From contig NC_060892.1 in NCBI RefSeq assembly GCF_014805685.1, positions 15,431,490 through 15,495,489 on the forward strand: a stretch of DNA of 64,000 nt, written 5' to 3'. This document shows, one piece after another, positions 10,561-22,320 of the stretch (positions are counted from its first letter, which is position 1; every line of letters starts with the position of its first letter). The notes beneath the pieces were generated by a model that saw only the letters and a program-made list of their open reading frames with translations, had not been told where the DNA came from and ran no database searches. A program made the translations under genes and the position numbers. The DNA comes from Silurus meridionalis. Lineage: Eukaryota; Chordata; Actinopteri; Siluriformes; Siluridae.

Positions 10561-11840
10561 AGCTCTGGCATGCTGTGTTTTATGATTTCTATCTTTTTGG
10601 GGAGCAATACTAATATTCCTAAAATGTTACATTAACAAAAATAAAAAAGAAACGGTGCAATGAGAAAAGGCGGGGGGGGGGGATGCAGCAAGGTGATTGC
10701 TCATTCCGAGCAGCTTCAAGCAGCCTCGCCTCATCAGAAGGACACCTTTAATATTCGGACTTTTCACGTCACTCCTGGATAAATCCCTAGCAACCACCAT
10801 GGCAACACACACCGACTCCGACGTGAAGTGCATGGCAAGATCCACCCACCATGAGAAAATGGACAAAAGTAAATAGGGAGAGAGAGGTAAGGGAGAGGGA
10901 AGTATATAAAGGAGGTACGATTCAAAAAGTGAAAAGTAATGCATTTATGTGACCGGAGAAAAAAAAAGGCAAAAGTTAGATGCATGTTAAAGATCCCACA
11001 AACGCAACATAATGTTCAAGTCTGGATGCTGACCTTTTCCAGGTCACTAATGCCAAAAGTACTTAAATCATAGTACTTACATAATGAAACATCTCATTTT
11101 TTTGTAAATTATAGGTCCCTATCCGTCTAAATGCTTGAAGAATTTGTGGAGAGAAGTATTGATGTCTACGTGAAACCTGGAAATTTCTGCATTTCACCCC
11201 TTTGCATCTGCTTTCCTAGTTTCCGAAATTGTGGCTCAAAAGCTGATGAGTTCAGTCAAACTTCATTAAGTTTATAGCTGGGGCCCCTTACTCCCTGGTG
11301 GCAGAGCTTGGAGGAATGAGCACATCGCCTGGCAGACTGAGCTATACTGCTCTATCTCACAGGTGGTGGAGGGGATTTAGAGGGGGGCTCTATCTATGTC
11401 ACTACTCCCCCTTCCCTCCATCCACAGCTCTCTCTGCCTCGCTTTTTCTTTTCCCTCGTGAGGATCGGCAGGCCGAAGGGTCTCCGGTCTGTTCATCATT
11501 TTGCGATTGAGCTGCAATAAATCCAGGGGAAATACATTTATAAATGCATTCATGTGGCTGGGGAATCCATCTTGGGCTGCTGTCATGTGCAAGAGAGGGA
11601 GGATATAAAAAAGGGGAGGGTTAACGAAGGTTAGGTCCGTTGCTGTGGTCGGCCATTTTCTCCTTTCGTAGCCATTTGCACAAGCTCAGTTATAAGCTCA
11701 TTACTTTCACTGCTCTTTTCAGCAACCCTCTCCACCCCTATCAGTCAAGGTTTTTAGGGACCAAAATAATTACGCAACCTATCATGAACTAAACCATGAA
11801 CTAAATTATTATTTTTTAAGACTTGGTACAAATCCTTTCC
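10561..11840. other. Low-repeat intron, candidate conserved elements
   Basis: Sequence at about 10980-11700 is free of repeats and contains ordered blocks such as tttgcatctgctttcctagt and a GC-rich block at 11280-11480. I see no splice-bounded coding frame, so the frames here look like chance. By-eye suggestion of cis-regulatory DNA. Confidence 0.3.
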
Positions 11841-11843
11841 TCT

Positions 11844-12058
11844 GCAGGTTTCACTAAGTCAGATTTAAGACTTTTTTAAGACCATTTTCAGGATGAAATT
11901 TAAGACCTATATCACGACATCAAAAACACACACACAAATATGTTGTTAGCAACTGGCCTTAATCGAGCAAATTTAAGACTTTTTTAAGACCTAAAATTGA
12001 GATATTTTTTTAAATTTAAGACTTTATTAGATTTTTTAAGACCCTAATAAACCCTGCT
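11844..12058. mobile_element. hAT-like short element
   Basis: Repeated blocks of 'atttaagacttttttaagac' at both halves, with approximate inverted ends (ctgcaggtttcactaagtc and aagaccctaataaaccctg). This is a familiar teleost hAT-like non-autonomous pattern. It has no coding capacity. Confidence 0.55.
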
Positions 12059-12499
12059 TCAAAATGTGAAAGTGAAATGTGAAATGTGAAGCTTAATTGG
12101 ATTAAGGCCAGCTGATTGACTCAGCCGCTACAGAACCTTCATCCTAACCAAGTTTTTCAAATTATTATCCACCTTTAGTGCGAAGAGCAGCCCAATGGGC
12201 ATTTTGATTAGGTCAGAGAATGTCTCTAGGTCACGTATGTAACCCCAGTTCCCTAAGGGAACAAGACGCTGCGTTGAAACGCTTGGGGGAACACGCCCGA
12301 GTGTTCACGCTCTAAAATAATTTGTGTAATCAGTCAAAAATTGGACGCTGGCCATCACCGGTGAGGTGACGTCACGACCAGAAGTAGAAAACGCATATGA
12401 GTAAGGGCAGCGTCAGCTTCTGTACGGGAGAAGGATGTGCTGCAGGGACACTGGGAGTGTGGCATAGAGACACAGCGACACACAACAATCCACCTGCAC

Positions 12500-12612
12500 A
12501 GAGTCTGCTTATTAGCAGGGAGGCCTCTCTTGGGAGGGCCGTAGCAGACAAACAGCTGATCGGTCCTTCTCCAAAGACTCGTCCTGTGGACGTAGGTGTC
12601 CAGTGAGTGCAA
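12500..12612 (-). pseudogene. DIRS tyrosine recombinase fragment
   Basis: The sequence RTSLWRRTDQLFVCYGPPKR followed by GLPANKQTLCRWIV matches a conserved segment of DIRS recombinases. The catalytic carboxyl end with the HxxR and Y residues is not recognisable. Sequence further 3' reads out of frame to a terminal-like block at 12236-12300. Confidence 0.7.
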
Positions 12613-12955
12613 CGGACAGAGCCAGTTTAGTTGCTCCTGGTCTGAGGCCTAAAACGGAGGAGGATAGAATGCCTGTAATCTCACGGGTCATGGGACAACC
12701 GAGGGCACCTTGGGTATGTAACCCATACGGGGGTACAGAGAGGCACTGGACATACCTGGGGTAAACTCCAGGAAGGAGGGGACCACAGCAGGGGCCACAG
12801 CCACAGACTCCACAGCTCTGGGCAGGGGTGAAATATGGCTCCTCAGAGGAATCTCCCATTGAGGGTGCTTGAGGAGAGCTACCAGGTCTGTGAACCATGG
12901 TTTGCTCTGCCACCTTGAAGCTACCAGGAGGAGACTCTGTCCCGGTGAACTCTCT

Positions 12956-13601
12956 CTAGAACTCCTGGAAGCAGCGTGACTGGGGGAAAGGCATACAGAC
13001 GCAGCCTCGGCCACGCCTGAGCCATGGCGTCCATCCCCAGCGAGGCTGTTGGAGTAAGGGAGAACCATAGGGGACTGAGCGATATCTCTCAAGACGTGAA
13101 CAGATCCACCTGAGCAGTTCAGAATTTCTCCCAAACCTTCTCCACCACACGTGGTGACCTCTAAGGTCTGAGAGGAAATGCTTCAGTGCTAGAAGCAGGG
13201 CCAGCATCTCTAGGCATTTGATTACTCATGATCGCTCCCCACCCCATGAGGGACGCATTTGTCATTAGCATTAAGCAACAACTGAGGACTCCCAGCATGG
13301 GGCCTAGAGATAGGAACCAGGGATCTCTCCAAACATCTAAGGCACGTAGGCATCGACGCATGACCTTGATGGTGCGGAGGGTGTTGCCTCTGTGAGAACC
13401 CACGGGTTTCTGGAACTGCTTGACAGTGAGAAGCTGCCCTTCTCTGACCTTCCTGAAAGCCGTAAGGATTGCAACAATGCAGGCATGGGAAAGCTGCGCA
13501 CGCAAAGTAGTCGAATCCGATATGACACCGAGATAGGTGGTTCTCTGTAAAGGAGAAAGCACACTCCTCCCGGCATTCAGCTGAAACCTCAACACCTTCA
13601 C
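12956..13601 (-). pseudogene. DIRS thumb and RNase H fragment
   Basis: The frame at 13161-13601 begins with LSPLQRTTYLGV (thumb) and reaches NASLMGWGAIMS. That segment matches the RNase H start TDASLxGWGA of the family with the catalytic D changed to N. A frame change then gives MLALLLALKHFLSDLRGHHV (the RNase H E-containing helix) in the frame at 12956-13207. The rest decays over several frames toward 12700. Confidence 0.75.
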
Positions 13602-13619
13602 GTGGGTGGGAACGACATC

Positions 13620-13953
13620 TCAATGCCGGACCGCCAACTGCTCTGATTGAGCTAGGATCAACCAATCGTCGATGTAGTTGAGGATGCGGATGCCATGAAA
13701 CCTCAGGGGAATCAGAGCCACATCCACACATTTTGTGAAGGAACGGGGTGAAAGGGCAAGGCCAAACGGTAGAACCTGGTATTGGTAAGCTTTGGCCCCG
13801 AAAGTGAACGTTAGGATTTTCCTGTGAGAAGGTAGAATGGATACATGAAAGTATGCATCCATTAGCTCTACCGTGACAAACCAGTCCTCGCATCTTGAAC
13901 CTGAGATCATTAAAAAAGAGGTTCAGCTGACGTAGATCTAAGATAGGACGCAA
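13620..13953 (-). pseudogene. DIRS reverse transcriptase fragment
   Basis: The finger region RPILDLRQLNLFFNDLRF lies in one frame (around 13950-13890). After a frameshift, the palm follows in another frame with VELMDAYFHV (first catalytic D), LPFGLALSPRSF and LNYIDDWLILAQS (the YxDD box with the catalytic pair). These are hallmark DIRS reverse transcriptase motifs. The thumb continues after another shift in the block at 13161-13601. Confidence 0.85.
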
Positions 13954-14292
13954 CCCTCCGTCCTTTTTTGGGAACTATGAAGTACCGGCCGTAGAACCCG
14001 GACTCTTGTTATGATGGAGGGACCACCTTGATGGCCTCCTTCCTCAGGAGTGTTTACTTCCTGTTCCATGACCAGAGCCTGCTGGCTTCCCACCAGAGTG
14101 GGAAGAACCCCGTGAAAACAGGGCGGAGGAGACCTGAACTGAATGGAGTAGCCTCGCTCTACAGTGTGCATCACGGCCGGATCCCCAAAAAGTCCTGTGT
14201 TAGAACCACAGACAAAGCCTTCCTGTTGAAGATGACAGTCCTCAGATCTGTCAACTAACCAGGCTTCGACGCTGAGCGCCACGCAGGATCCC

Positions 14293-14544
14293 TCACAGGT
14301 GGAGAGCGAGTCGCAGGTGCCTTTCTGTGGACACCAGGGCAGCCACAGACTGGCCAATGGCCCTAGCAGTCTCTTCAGTGGCTCTGAGAGCCAGATCCAC
14401 CATACAGCAAAGCTTATCAAAATGGCTGCCCGGGGCACCTCCCACATCCAACTTATGCAGCAGGTCAGCCTGATATGCCTGCAACACCGCCATGGTGTGC
14501 AGGGATGCAGGGGCTTGACCTGCTGAACCATAGGATTTACCCAT
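14293..14544 (-). pseudogene. DIRS gag-like fragment
   Basis: An 84-codon open frame with the DIRS gag-like stretches LHTMAVLQAYQADLLHKL and DLALRATEETARAIGQS, followed by VSTERHLRLAL. Teleost DIRS gag proteins carry a matching helical segment just upstream of the polymerase. Only this carboxyl-terminal part remains in frame; the upstream part is cut by the truncation. Confidence 0.7.
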
Positions 14545-14699
14545 GAGCGCTGATGTATTGCGTAGGGGCTTCTGTGGGCAATGGCACGTGGTACAACCTC
14601 CGTAAGCTGATAGGCTTCCGTACCGCAGAGGGCAGAGGCGAAGCTGCAGCTCGAGTTCCTGAAAAGGAATTTAATATACACTTTATAATTAATTATTTA

Positions 14700-15310
14700 T
14701 CAATAAATCAACAAATCCGGTTCCACTGGCTGCCATACATGCTCATGGAATATGATTAAATGGCTTTGGATCATGAGCAGATCCTTTTCTTTTACATACT
14801 CTATTACTATTATTCTGCTACAAGTTGAACTGTTGCTCCATAAATTTATGTGCTTTTTTCCCCCAGATGTTTTTGAAACTCTGATCTAGTCTTCCTGTTT
14901 TTGAAGCTTATTAATGGTTTATATTTTGTGGAAAACCCTTGCCTCCTGATCTGGCCAACAGGAAAACTGTGGAAAAGAATCCACATTCATTCACCACAAC
15001 TGTTTCCTGTGGATTTTATGGGCCTTTTGGTGATCATGAGATCTCCAAAGCGTTCTTTCTTTTCAAGATTGTACCAAGTAGTTGATTTAGCCACATCTAA
15101 TCTTTTTGCAATCTCTGTGATAGCCTTGCTTTGATTTTTCAGCCTAATAATGGCTTTGGACTTCAACTGCTTGAAATCAACTCTAGGTCCTTTATCTACT
15201 TAATTGTAAGTAATATAACATGGGAATAACAGACATCTGGCCTTGGAACAGCTAAGCAACCGGCCAATTGTCTAAACTACTTTGGGTCCTGTAAAAAAGC
15301 GGGCGACCAC
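14700..15310 (-). mobile_element. Tc1-like transposon fragment
   Basis: The minus strand at about 15181-14985 encodes DFKQLKSKAIIRLKNQSKAI and then EIAKRLDVAKSTTWYNLEKK. This is a Tc1-like transposase amino end with its helix-turn-helix. After a frameshift, KPLISFKNRKTRSEF and a degraded LW..S segment follow to near 14840. The distal half and catalytic core are absent. Sequence between 15180 and 15310 may be the remaining terminal region. It abuts the 5' end of the DIRS remnant. Confidence 0.65.
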
Positions 15311-16999
15311 ATATATAAAAGTGCCCAGTGTATACCAAATACTTTTTTTTTATGTACGGCCATATTACTGTGGTGAGTTCAGATGCATACTTAACACAAA
15401 AATGAAAAGAAAAAAAAAAGAAAAAACTTTTATCACATGCATTACCTCACCGTTTAGAACTCTGAACTCTGAATAATAATATAGAGTATACTGCTTACAA
15501 ATTGTTCTCAACCATGAAGGACACAGGTCTCAAACACCTATTAAAACCTAATTTTAGCATTATTCTAAGCAGAAATATGACTCTTGGTGTGCAGGAGGGG
15601 AGATCTGTGCGTCCCCGGCTCCAACAAATCTGAGAGACAAGGCCACTATAAATGGATTTCTTATTTCAATTCCAATATAAAATTCAATCCTGGGTAATAA
15701 AAAAATGTTGGGGTGAGAGGACAGGACAACACACACACGTCTTCTGTGGTATCTCAAGGCAGCATGGGGCTATTACAGAAATTACGATGACAAACACCAG
15801 GGCAGGAATCCACTGAAATGCATATATAGGACTTACATTACCAAGGGATGGGGGAAGCTTCCACCATTAAGGGTTCTTTAGTTTGACTATTATAATGTTT
15901 CCCTGGAAAAGTCCAGATTTGTTTGTGGACCTGATGGGATGGAAATGCTCAAACGTAAAACACCTGAGCTGCAGAAAGTGCTGTGCTACATATTCATGCT
16001 TGTCCACAGCCCTGTCTGAAATTTGGAGTCAAGGGATAATAGGAATCTGTAAGAGTGAGGAGAAACTGGATTTGAGTAATTACAGCAGTATTTGGGTGAT
16101 CTGAAGTATGTAGGAGCAGTTTAAAAAAAACAGAATCTTGAGCCTCATATAACCGAACAAAATTTGAGTGGATGAGGGGAATTCAAAAAGACATGTAAAG
16201 CGTGACACTGACGTTTCTTCACTCAGGAGAGTAGTATATTTATGGCATTTAAAAGTATTATATACGATGCAGATCTGTTCACAATCTAGATAATAATCTT
16301 AGCATTTAAGCTGAAACAGTCCACATCCCTTGCACAGAACAGAAAGCTAGATTTTTTCACTCTACACTATACAGACCTGATTACCTACACATCAGCAACT
16401 GGAATTCCCGGTACTACACCCCGGATGTCTGAAATGGCAGACATTTGATTGTTAAAATGTGACACTGCCCCCTAGTGCACAAGCGGCCAAACTTATGTGT
16501 CATGTAGATGTGTTGTGCCATTACAGCAGAAATCTGGTAGCTGTTTCCAAGTCAGTAAACAGCTACAGAGATATTTTTGAATTCTTGATACTACTCTATA
16601 GAAAAGTGGCCCTGTTGAGACACACATTTTACCATGTAAATTGAATCCCTCATTAATATCTTGTGAGTGAAGACATTCAGGGCATGGCTTTACTTCATAC
16701 ATTTAAAACAGCCATTGCAATAGTGTAACCATTGCATTTATGCCTATATGGGACAATGTGAATTGCTAAAAAAATAAAAATAAATGCTATGCAAATACAT
16801 TTGAACTGAATTTTATAGAGAGAGAGTCAATAAGCTTGACTCTAACGGTCATTTTTGATACTATCGCCAATCATTTCAGGATGAGAACATCAGCGGTGCT
16901 CTGTAAAATCTAGCTAAGATTGCAATTCAACTGACTAAGAACTCATCTAGATTTAAAGGTATAATCAATTTTATCTTTCCGGTACTGCAAGACTTTTAC
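15311..16999. other. Intronic sequence, nothing recognised; candidate conserved part from 16800
   Basis: I see no genes, tandem repeats or familiar mobile elements between 15311 and 16790. From about 16820 to 17200 the sequence is low-repeat and varied. It includes the exon candidate at 17000-17053. Confidence 0.4.
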
Positions 17000-17053
17000 C
17001 TCGGCAGGAACATGGCCATCGAAAGACCAATCAGGAGTGTCCCTGGAGTGTTT
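17000..17053 (-). CDS. Candidate 54 bp exon of the coiled-coil gene
   Basis: An 18-codon open frame on the minus strand between a good acceptor (gtgctgcccctag) and donor GTAAAA, phase 0 at both ends. The peptide is KHSRDTPDWSFDGHVPAE. Joined to the next exon (VSSDQMAG...) it gives continuous hydrophilic sequence, then heptads. It is not coil-like (W, P, G present). I examined many short candidates, so one such match could be chance. It would divide the 26 kb between 9567 and 35544 into introns of 7.4 and 18.5 kb. Confidence 0.42.
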
Positions 17054-18418
17054 CTAGGGGCAGCACTAAATCAGATTAGCTGATGCGATGTTAATTCTGA
17101 GCAGCGTTTCATTAAAACGGGAAAAAGATCATCTGCGCCGAGGACTTGTGTCCTTTTGTGTAAACTAATAAAGACACATTATGCTTGCTTTAATCATGTT
17201 TAAGTGTTGGGAAAAGGGACAGACGTGCCTGAAGGCACATATCTTTCCAGGTCAAAGATGACCAGAAATGTACCCATTATCACATAGAGACAAGAATTGT
17301 ATTTTCCCAAAGATGTCTAAATTCTATGTTTCCGAATATGCTCCATTGCTCGAGATGCCTCTTTAGGTATTTGCAGAGACCTCAGTTGATTGTGTTTCCA
17401 ATGCAACCTGGGATAGCAGCCATAGTTTTGCAAGGGCATATATTTTTGCTTCGAGAAGCTCTTTTGAGCATAATTTTGCTTGTGCGGACATTTATGTTGT
17501 GTACTTATGTATTATACGCGCATTCATGGTGTGTAAATGAATTACATTGTGCAGTAAATGTGAAGGTAGCTGAAACAAAAGTCAGTGGGTGCATTAAATT
17601 TGTAGAAACTCATCAGCTCTTTTTCCGTACGTAAAAAAAAAAAAAAGGGGGATTAAGTCCCTCTCAAACAAAACCATTTGCTGTTTATCAGCAGAATGAC
17701 GGCTTGAACCGAGGCAATAAGTCCAATATCGGGCGTTCCATCTCCGTGAGCATTTGTAAGTGTCTGGGTTTCTTGATTATCTCGCTGACTTTCTAGCACC
17801 TTCTGCCACCACATGCTGCGATGTATTAACTGAAATGAGGTTGCTGTCCAGGTCGTCCTACATTCCTTTCTGCATCTCTCTGTCCCTTGCTTTTTTTTCC
17901 CTCCTCCTGCTTGCTGATAATCAGTGACCGAAAGCCCTGTGCGCTGCCGCATACATTAACATTCAGCACTGCTTCTCAGGCTCCCTCCCGTTCCTCACCA
18001 CCGACAAACAAAAGGTTACACCTCTCTCTTCTGGTCTTTTCTCTCGGGCTCGATCTTTCCTGGGGTCTCTCGCACGCCTTCGTGCTTTTTCTCGTTTTGC
18101 GTTGGAGAATTTCCACTCTCTTATCTGGCGCAAACAGGCGAGACAAATGCTTTAACGTGGGCAGCCGGTGTGGCGGCGAGGACCAGCAGATAAATCGTAG
18201 ATGAGCCAGCGTGAGCGCTGTTAACATAATCCCTGCATTCTCACCTTGCTGGTGCTACGAGTCGCTAACTCCCGTGTTGTTCATAAAATATTGAAGCATA
18301 TATATTTAGACAAGGCTGTGTGTCTGTGTGAATGGGTGTGCTTGTGTGACATGTTATGTGGGTGATGTGTGATATACAGCATTACATGCTGATGCAAAGA
18401 TCTGCACTTTTAATCAGG

Positions 18419-18425
<7 letters not shown>
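17054..18425. other. Low-repeat intron, candidate conserved elements
   Basis: Varied sequence at 17060-17200, 17660-17860 and 17930-18260. It has mixed GC content and enhancer-like words (ctttgtttat, tgattaatc-like). No splice-consistent coding frame was seen. Confidence 0.3.

Positions 18426-18455
<30 letters not shown>
18426..18455. repeat. (TG)n microsatellite
   Basis: About 15 TG units. Confidence 0.95.
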
Positions 18456-18459
<4 letters not shown>

Positions 18460-18758
18460 CACTATAAGTGGGGGTGAGGTTTATTGAAGAATATTAAAGA
18501 CTGTCAGTATAAAATGCTGATGTACAGCATATTGCTTTCAATCTTCCTCCACTCGCCTCCTTTGTGATCACCAAGCAATTACTGGTGGGGGGGAGAAGCG
18601 TTGCATCGCTTCGTTTTTGTCCTCCCTAACTTTAATTGCTTAATGCATCCTTTACTGTCGCCCCACTCCCACCACACTCTCTGGTATACAGTGGCTGCTT
18701 CTCGGTAATTAAACTCAAAGCCGCAAGTGAAGAATCAGCATGAACCGCTGCACATGGT

Positions 18759-18759
<1 letters not shown>

Positions 18760-18805
<46 letters not shown>
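18760..18805. repeat. (CA)n microsatellite
   Basis: About 23 CA units. Inverted relative to the TG run at 18426-18455. Confidence 0.97.
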
Positions 18806-18806
<1 letters not shown>

Positions 18807-19056
18807 CCGTGCTCCTCTGATATCTGCAAACAACAGCTTGTTGTCACAGATGAGAGATGACATGATAGCACGGTTTATTTGAAGAAAATATAAGTAAGCT
18901 CGATGTTCACAAAAGAAAAGCCTCTTTATAAAAAAAAGCCTTTTTATATCTTAACATTTCCTGTTCAGGAATTACACAAGCTGTTTTCCAAGTCCAAGTC
19001 TTTTCACGTTACACAATCTAATATTCAATTTGTTTTCTTCTCTGATATTTGATCCA

Positions 19057-19058
<2 letters not shown>

Positions 19059-19121
<63 letters not shown>
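19059..19121. repeat. (TA)n microsatellite
   Basis: About 31 AT units followed by TTTG repeats. Confidence 0.97.
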
Positions 19122-19122
<1 letters not shown>

Positions 19123-20458
19123 TTTTTGTTTGTTTGTTTGTTTTTTACTTGGATATTGGCTCAAGACTGGTGTTACATCTTCACTATGAGCACTCTGACT
19201 ACTAAAACCTGTTCATTTAATCACAAACCCCATTGAGAGAATTTTGCAGAAAAACAGTCCAATGAGTTTCAATGAAGGTTTAATATTTGCACTTGGATAT
19301 AACAAGCCTGGAGCAGTCAGGCAGAAAATAAAAATGTGGCTGGTGAAAATGCAAATCCAGCTGCAAGAACGACGACAAAGTGTATCTGGGTGAATTTGAA
19401 CCTCGCAAGATTTGTCAAACACGGATGTTAAACGCAACAACGAGGTAAATGCACTTCAGTTCGAGTACCTTTTTCTAACCTTTTTCCCTTTTCATTCACA
19501 GCAACATCTTATTTTTTTAAAAAAACATGCTCTCTGAAAACCCTGAAATGTCAGGTGATCTCCACAAATCCAAGATGGCAGAACTCAACGATACTTTTAT
19601 CTGCAGTATTTTTACTTCTTGCATTGTAAAGTATACAAGCAACAGTGTGGCTTGTGACAAAGAAAACAGCTCCCGAGGGGCACCAAAGGAAACATTTTTG
19701 AATCCCAAAAATGCCAAAGCCATCTCTGAAGTGTCCAAGTGAGACAATCTGGCTCTCTGTGTGGCAAGGAAAGCATTTCTGTTAGTTCATCACCTGGAAA
19801 TCATAGCAACACTCCCTAAACAGGGTCGTTTTCAAGTTAAGTTATAGCTGTTGCTTCTGAAAAAGAGTCTGTAATTGTGTGTTACATACTTGTGCACTAT
19901 TCTACTGACATATTGAAGTAGAAATAGTCTTAATAGTGTGTTTAATTTAAAGTGCTCTGCTGTTGTGGACATTTCTTGCTGTTACTTAGACCACCAAAAG
20001 GGGAAGAAACTCCACTGGCAGCAGCCATAGCTACAACCTGATTCTGAATCATGTGACAAAAGAAATCTTTTTAGGGGTTCTGCTATAGCTATTACTTGTA
20101 TTAGACCTCATTTGCCATCAAATGAAAAATGTCACACTACCCTTTGAAAATTCTACACTAAAATCCATAGATTCCATAATGCACAATGTAAGTGCATAGT
20201 GTTTAGCATGTAATATTGGTATATAGCCAAATTGAGGAGAATGGGGGGGTCTGGGTGACAAGGGGTCATACAATCAGTGCGCATGGCCTTTTCTATCAAT
20301 ATCATGTTTGAAGAAGCTGATTGAAGCTCCAGATTTAGTTGAAAATGTTACATAAATAAAATATTGTGTAGTCTGGGTCTTAAACATGCTCCGCTCACGT
20401 TTCAGTTACAACGAACAACATAATGGAAAATAAATACACACTGTTAGATAGTCATAAA

Positions 20459-20464
<6 letters not shown>
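19122..20464. other. Intronic sequence, nothing certain
   Basis: Unique-looking sequence. An open frame on each strand near 19517-19747 has no recognisable domain or splice sites and is treated as chance. Confidence 0.4.

Positions 20465-20522
<58 letters not shown>
20465..20522. repeat. (CA)n microsatellite
   Basis: About 29 CA units. Confidence 0.97.
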
Positions 20523-20525
<3 letters not shown>

Positions 20526-20865
20526 TTCTAGTTCCGTTATGAAGCAGGAGCTGAACCTCCGTGCTGGAACGGCCGTGCGCAATAAAAATTCCTCTTCTTT
20601 AATTAACTTTTATGGCTGACAAAGAGGACACACTGACACCTGTCCTACGCTGGGCTGCGGTTTATTACACCCCCACCCCTCATCTTATACGTTGGCGAGT
20701 GTGTAGTGTTCCACTGTGTGTATTACAAGCTGTATGGAGAGGGAAAAAAAAAAGAGAGAGCCACTATATGAACAAAAGATAGTGGACACCTCACCATAAA
20801 ATTCTACTGTATGTGCTTTTTGAACATCGTATTTCACATTTAGTCCCAATTGCTATATACAGTAC

Positions 20866-21400
20866 AGACCAAAAGTTTGGACACACCTTCTCATTCAAAG
20901 AGTTTTCTTTATTTTCATGACTATGAAAATTGCAGATTCACACTGAAGGCATCAAAACTATGAATTAACACATGTGGAATTATATATGGAATTATATACA
21001 TAACAAAAAAGTGTGAAACAACTGAAAAATGTCATATTCTAGGTTCTTCAAAGTAGCCACATTTTGCTTTGATTACTGCTTTGCACACTCTTGGCATTCT
21101 CTTGATGAGCTTCAAGAGGTAGTCACCTGAAATGGTCTTCCAACAGTCTTGAAGGAGTTCCCCGAGAGATGCTTGGCACTTGTTGGCCCTTTTGCCTTCA
21201 CTCTGCGGTCCAGCTCACCCCAAAACCATCTCGATTGGGTTCAGGTCCGGTGACTGTGGAGGCCAGGTCATCTGGTGCAGCACCCCATCACTCTCCTTCT
21301 TGGTCAAATAGCCCTTGATGCCTTCAGTGTGACTCTACAATTTTCATAGGCATTGAAAATAAAGAAAACTTTTTGAATGAGAAGGTGTGTCCAAACTTTT

Positions 21401-21405
<5 letters not shown>
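20866..21405 (-). mobile_element. Internally deleted Tc1-like element
   Basis: Inverted repeats of about 75 bp: the left starts cagaccaaaagtttggacac and the right ends gtgtccaaacttttgtac. Between them the minus strand keeps only the carboxyl third of a transposase. This runs from GYLTKKESDGVLHQMTWPPQ through SPDLNPIE, with the last catalytic E, to LLKLIKRMPRVCKAVIKAK and GYFEEP. The helix-turn-helix and the first two catalytic residues are gone, with frameshifts in the remainder. The element sits next to TA tracts at its right end. Confidence 0.8.

Positions 21406-21406
<1 letters not shown>

Positions 21407-21464
<58 letters not shown>
21407..21464. repeat. (TA)n microsatellite
   Basis: About 29 TA units, starting exactly at the right end of the Tc1 element and ending at the Tigger-like element. 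Confidence 0.97.
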
Positions 21465-21467
<3 letters not shown>

Positions 21468-21468
<1 letters not shown>

Positions 21469-22320
21469 CAGTTATGTCGCCGGCCTAGGGGACGCCAAAA
21501 AGCGTCGAGATAACCGATGATCAAGATAAACGAAAACCAATATGGCGGCAATATATTAACGTGCTTGAAATTTCTTTGTGTACATGATGTGTGTTAATAA
21601 ATGAAAATGTACATGCACGTGTTTTTGGAGTTTTTTTTACACAACAGCGTTGCGGCGATTTGTTTGATGAGGGCATGCTATAAAAATGTACATACATGTT
21701 TGTTAACAACAAAAGGCATAAGTGCACCAACTAACAGCAGAGATTTACCAGTATACAATACAAACCACCGTAGATTCTCCATACAAACCTTTATTATATT
21801 CTCCAACATTGCAAACACAAAGATCGCTCACAAAATCACAAAAAACGTGCGGGGTGTAGTTCGTTTTTACAAAAAGCTAACCAGTGTCAACATTAAATTC
21901 TCGAGTCAGTTCACTCTGACACACAGCTCTGAAAATATCCTACACCTGTAGCATCTGTAAGGCTTGATTTTTCCACCACTTCCGCGAGTTCTCCTGCAGC
22001 TGCACAGTGCCGTCTCACTACCGTATTTTCGCGTATATAAGATGCACCCTGGGTGAGGGGTATGTAAAAATTTCGCAAAAATACGGTAGTGAGATGGTGA
22101 CGTGGCAAAAGCCGGCAATTAGTCATGCGGATCGAGATAACCAACGTTAAGTGGCAAATTTGCCCCCCCTTGTGCTCGAGATATTAGGGTTCGTCAACAT
22201 AAAAGAATCGACAGAACCGATTAAAAATGCTAAGACAAAGCGAGAATTTGGCGGTACCACTTCAAAAACTTAATAGGGTTGGCGAGTTAACCGAGGTCGA
22301 GATAAGTGGGTTCGACTGTA
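21468..22320. mobile_element. Tigger/pogo-like non-autonomous element
   Basis: The ends are tacagttatgtcgccggcct and, inverted, tacagtcgaacccacttatc at about 22320, next to TA. The internal words 'gtcgagataacc' and 'gagataagtggg' repeat the terminal theme known from pogo/Tigger elements. A minus-strand frame (EVVEKSSLTDATGVGYFQSC) may be a scrap of the transposase tail. A small palindromic element is nested inside at 22014-22093. Confidence 0.55.
22014..22093. repeat. 80 bp palindromic mini-element
   Basis: The left arm CTCACTACCGTATTTTCGCG and the right arm CGCAAAAATACGGTAGTGAG are inverted copies with one mismatch in 20, enclosing about 40 bp. Pairing continues a few bases outward. It looks like a miniature inverted-repeat transposon nested in the Tigger-like element. 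Confidence 0.75.

Larger units (their letters stand above)
12236..14662 (-). mobile_element. DIRS-type retrotransposon remnant
   Basis: On the minus strand, remnants occur in the order expected for a DIRS element: gag-like, reverse transcriptase, RNase H, tyrosine recombinase. They are scattered over three frames with many frameshifts. The 5' end is truncated near 14660. The 3' part has a deletion that joins RNase H to the last part of the recombinase. DIRS elements lack an integrase and use a tyrosine recombinase. I saw no intact frame, so this is an inactive copy. Confidence 0.85.

Noticed and set aside
15816..15875. Strong GTAAGT donor-like site on the minus strand
   Set aside because: No acceptor gives an open phase-0 frame.
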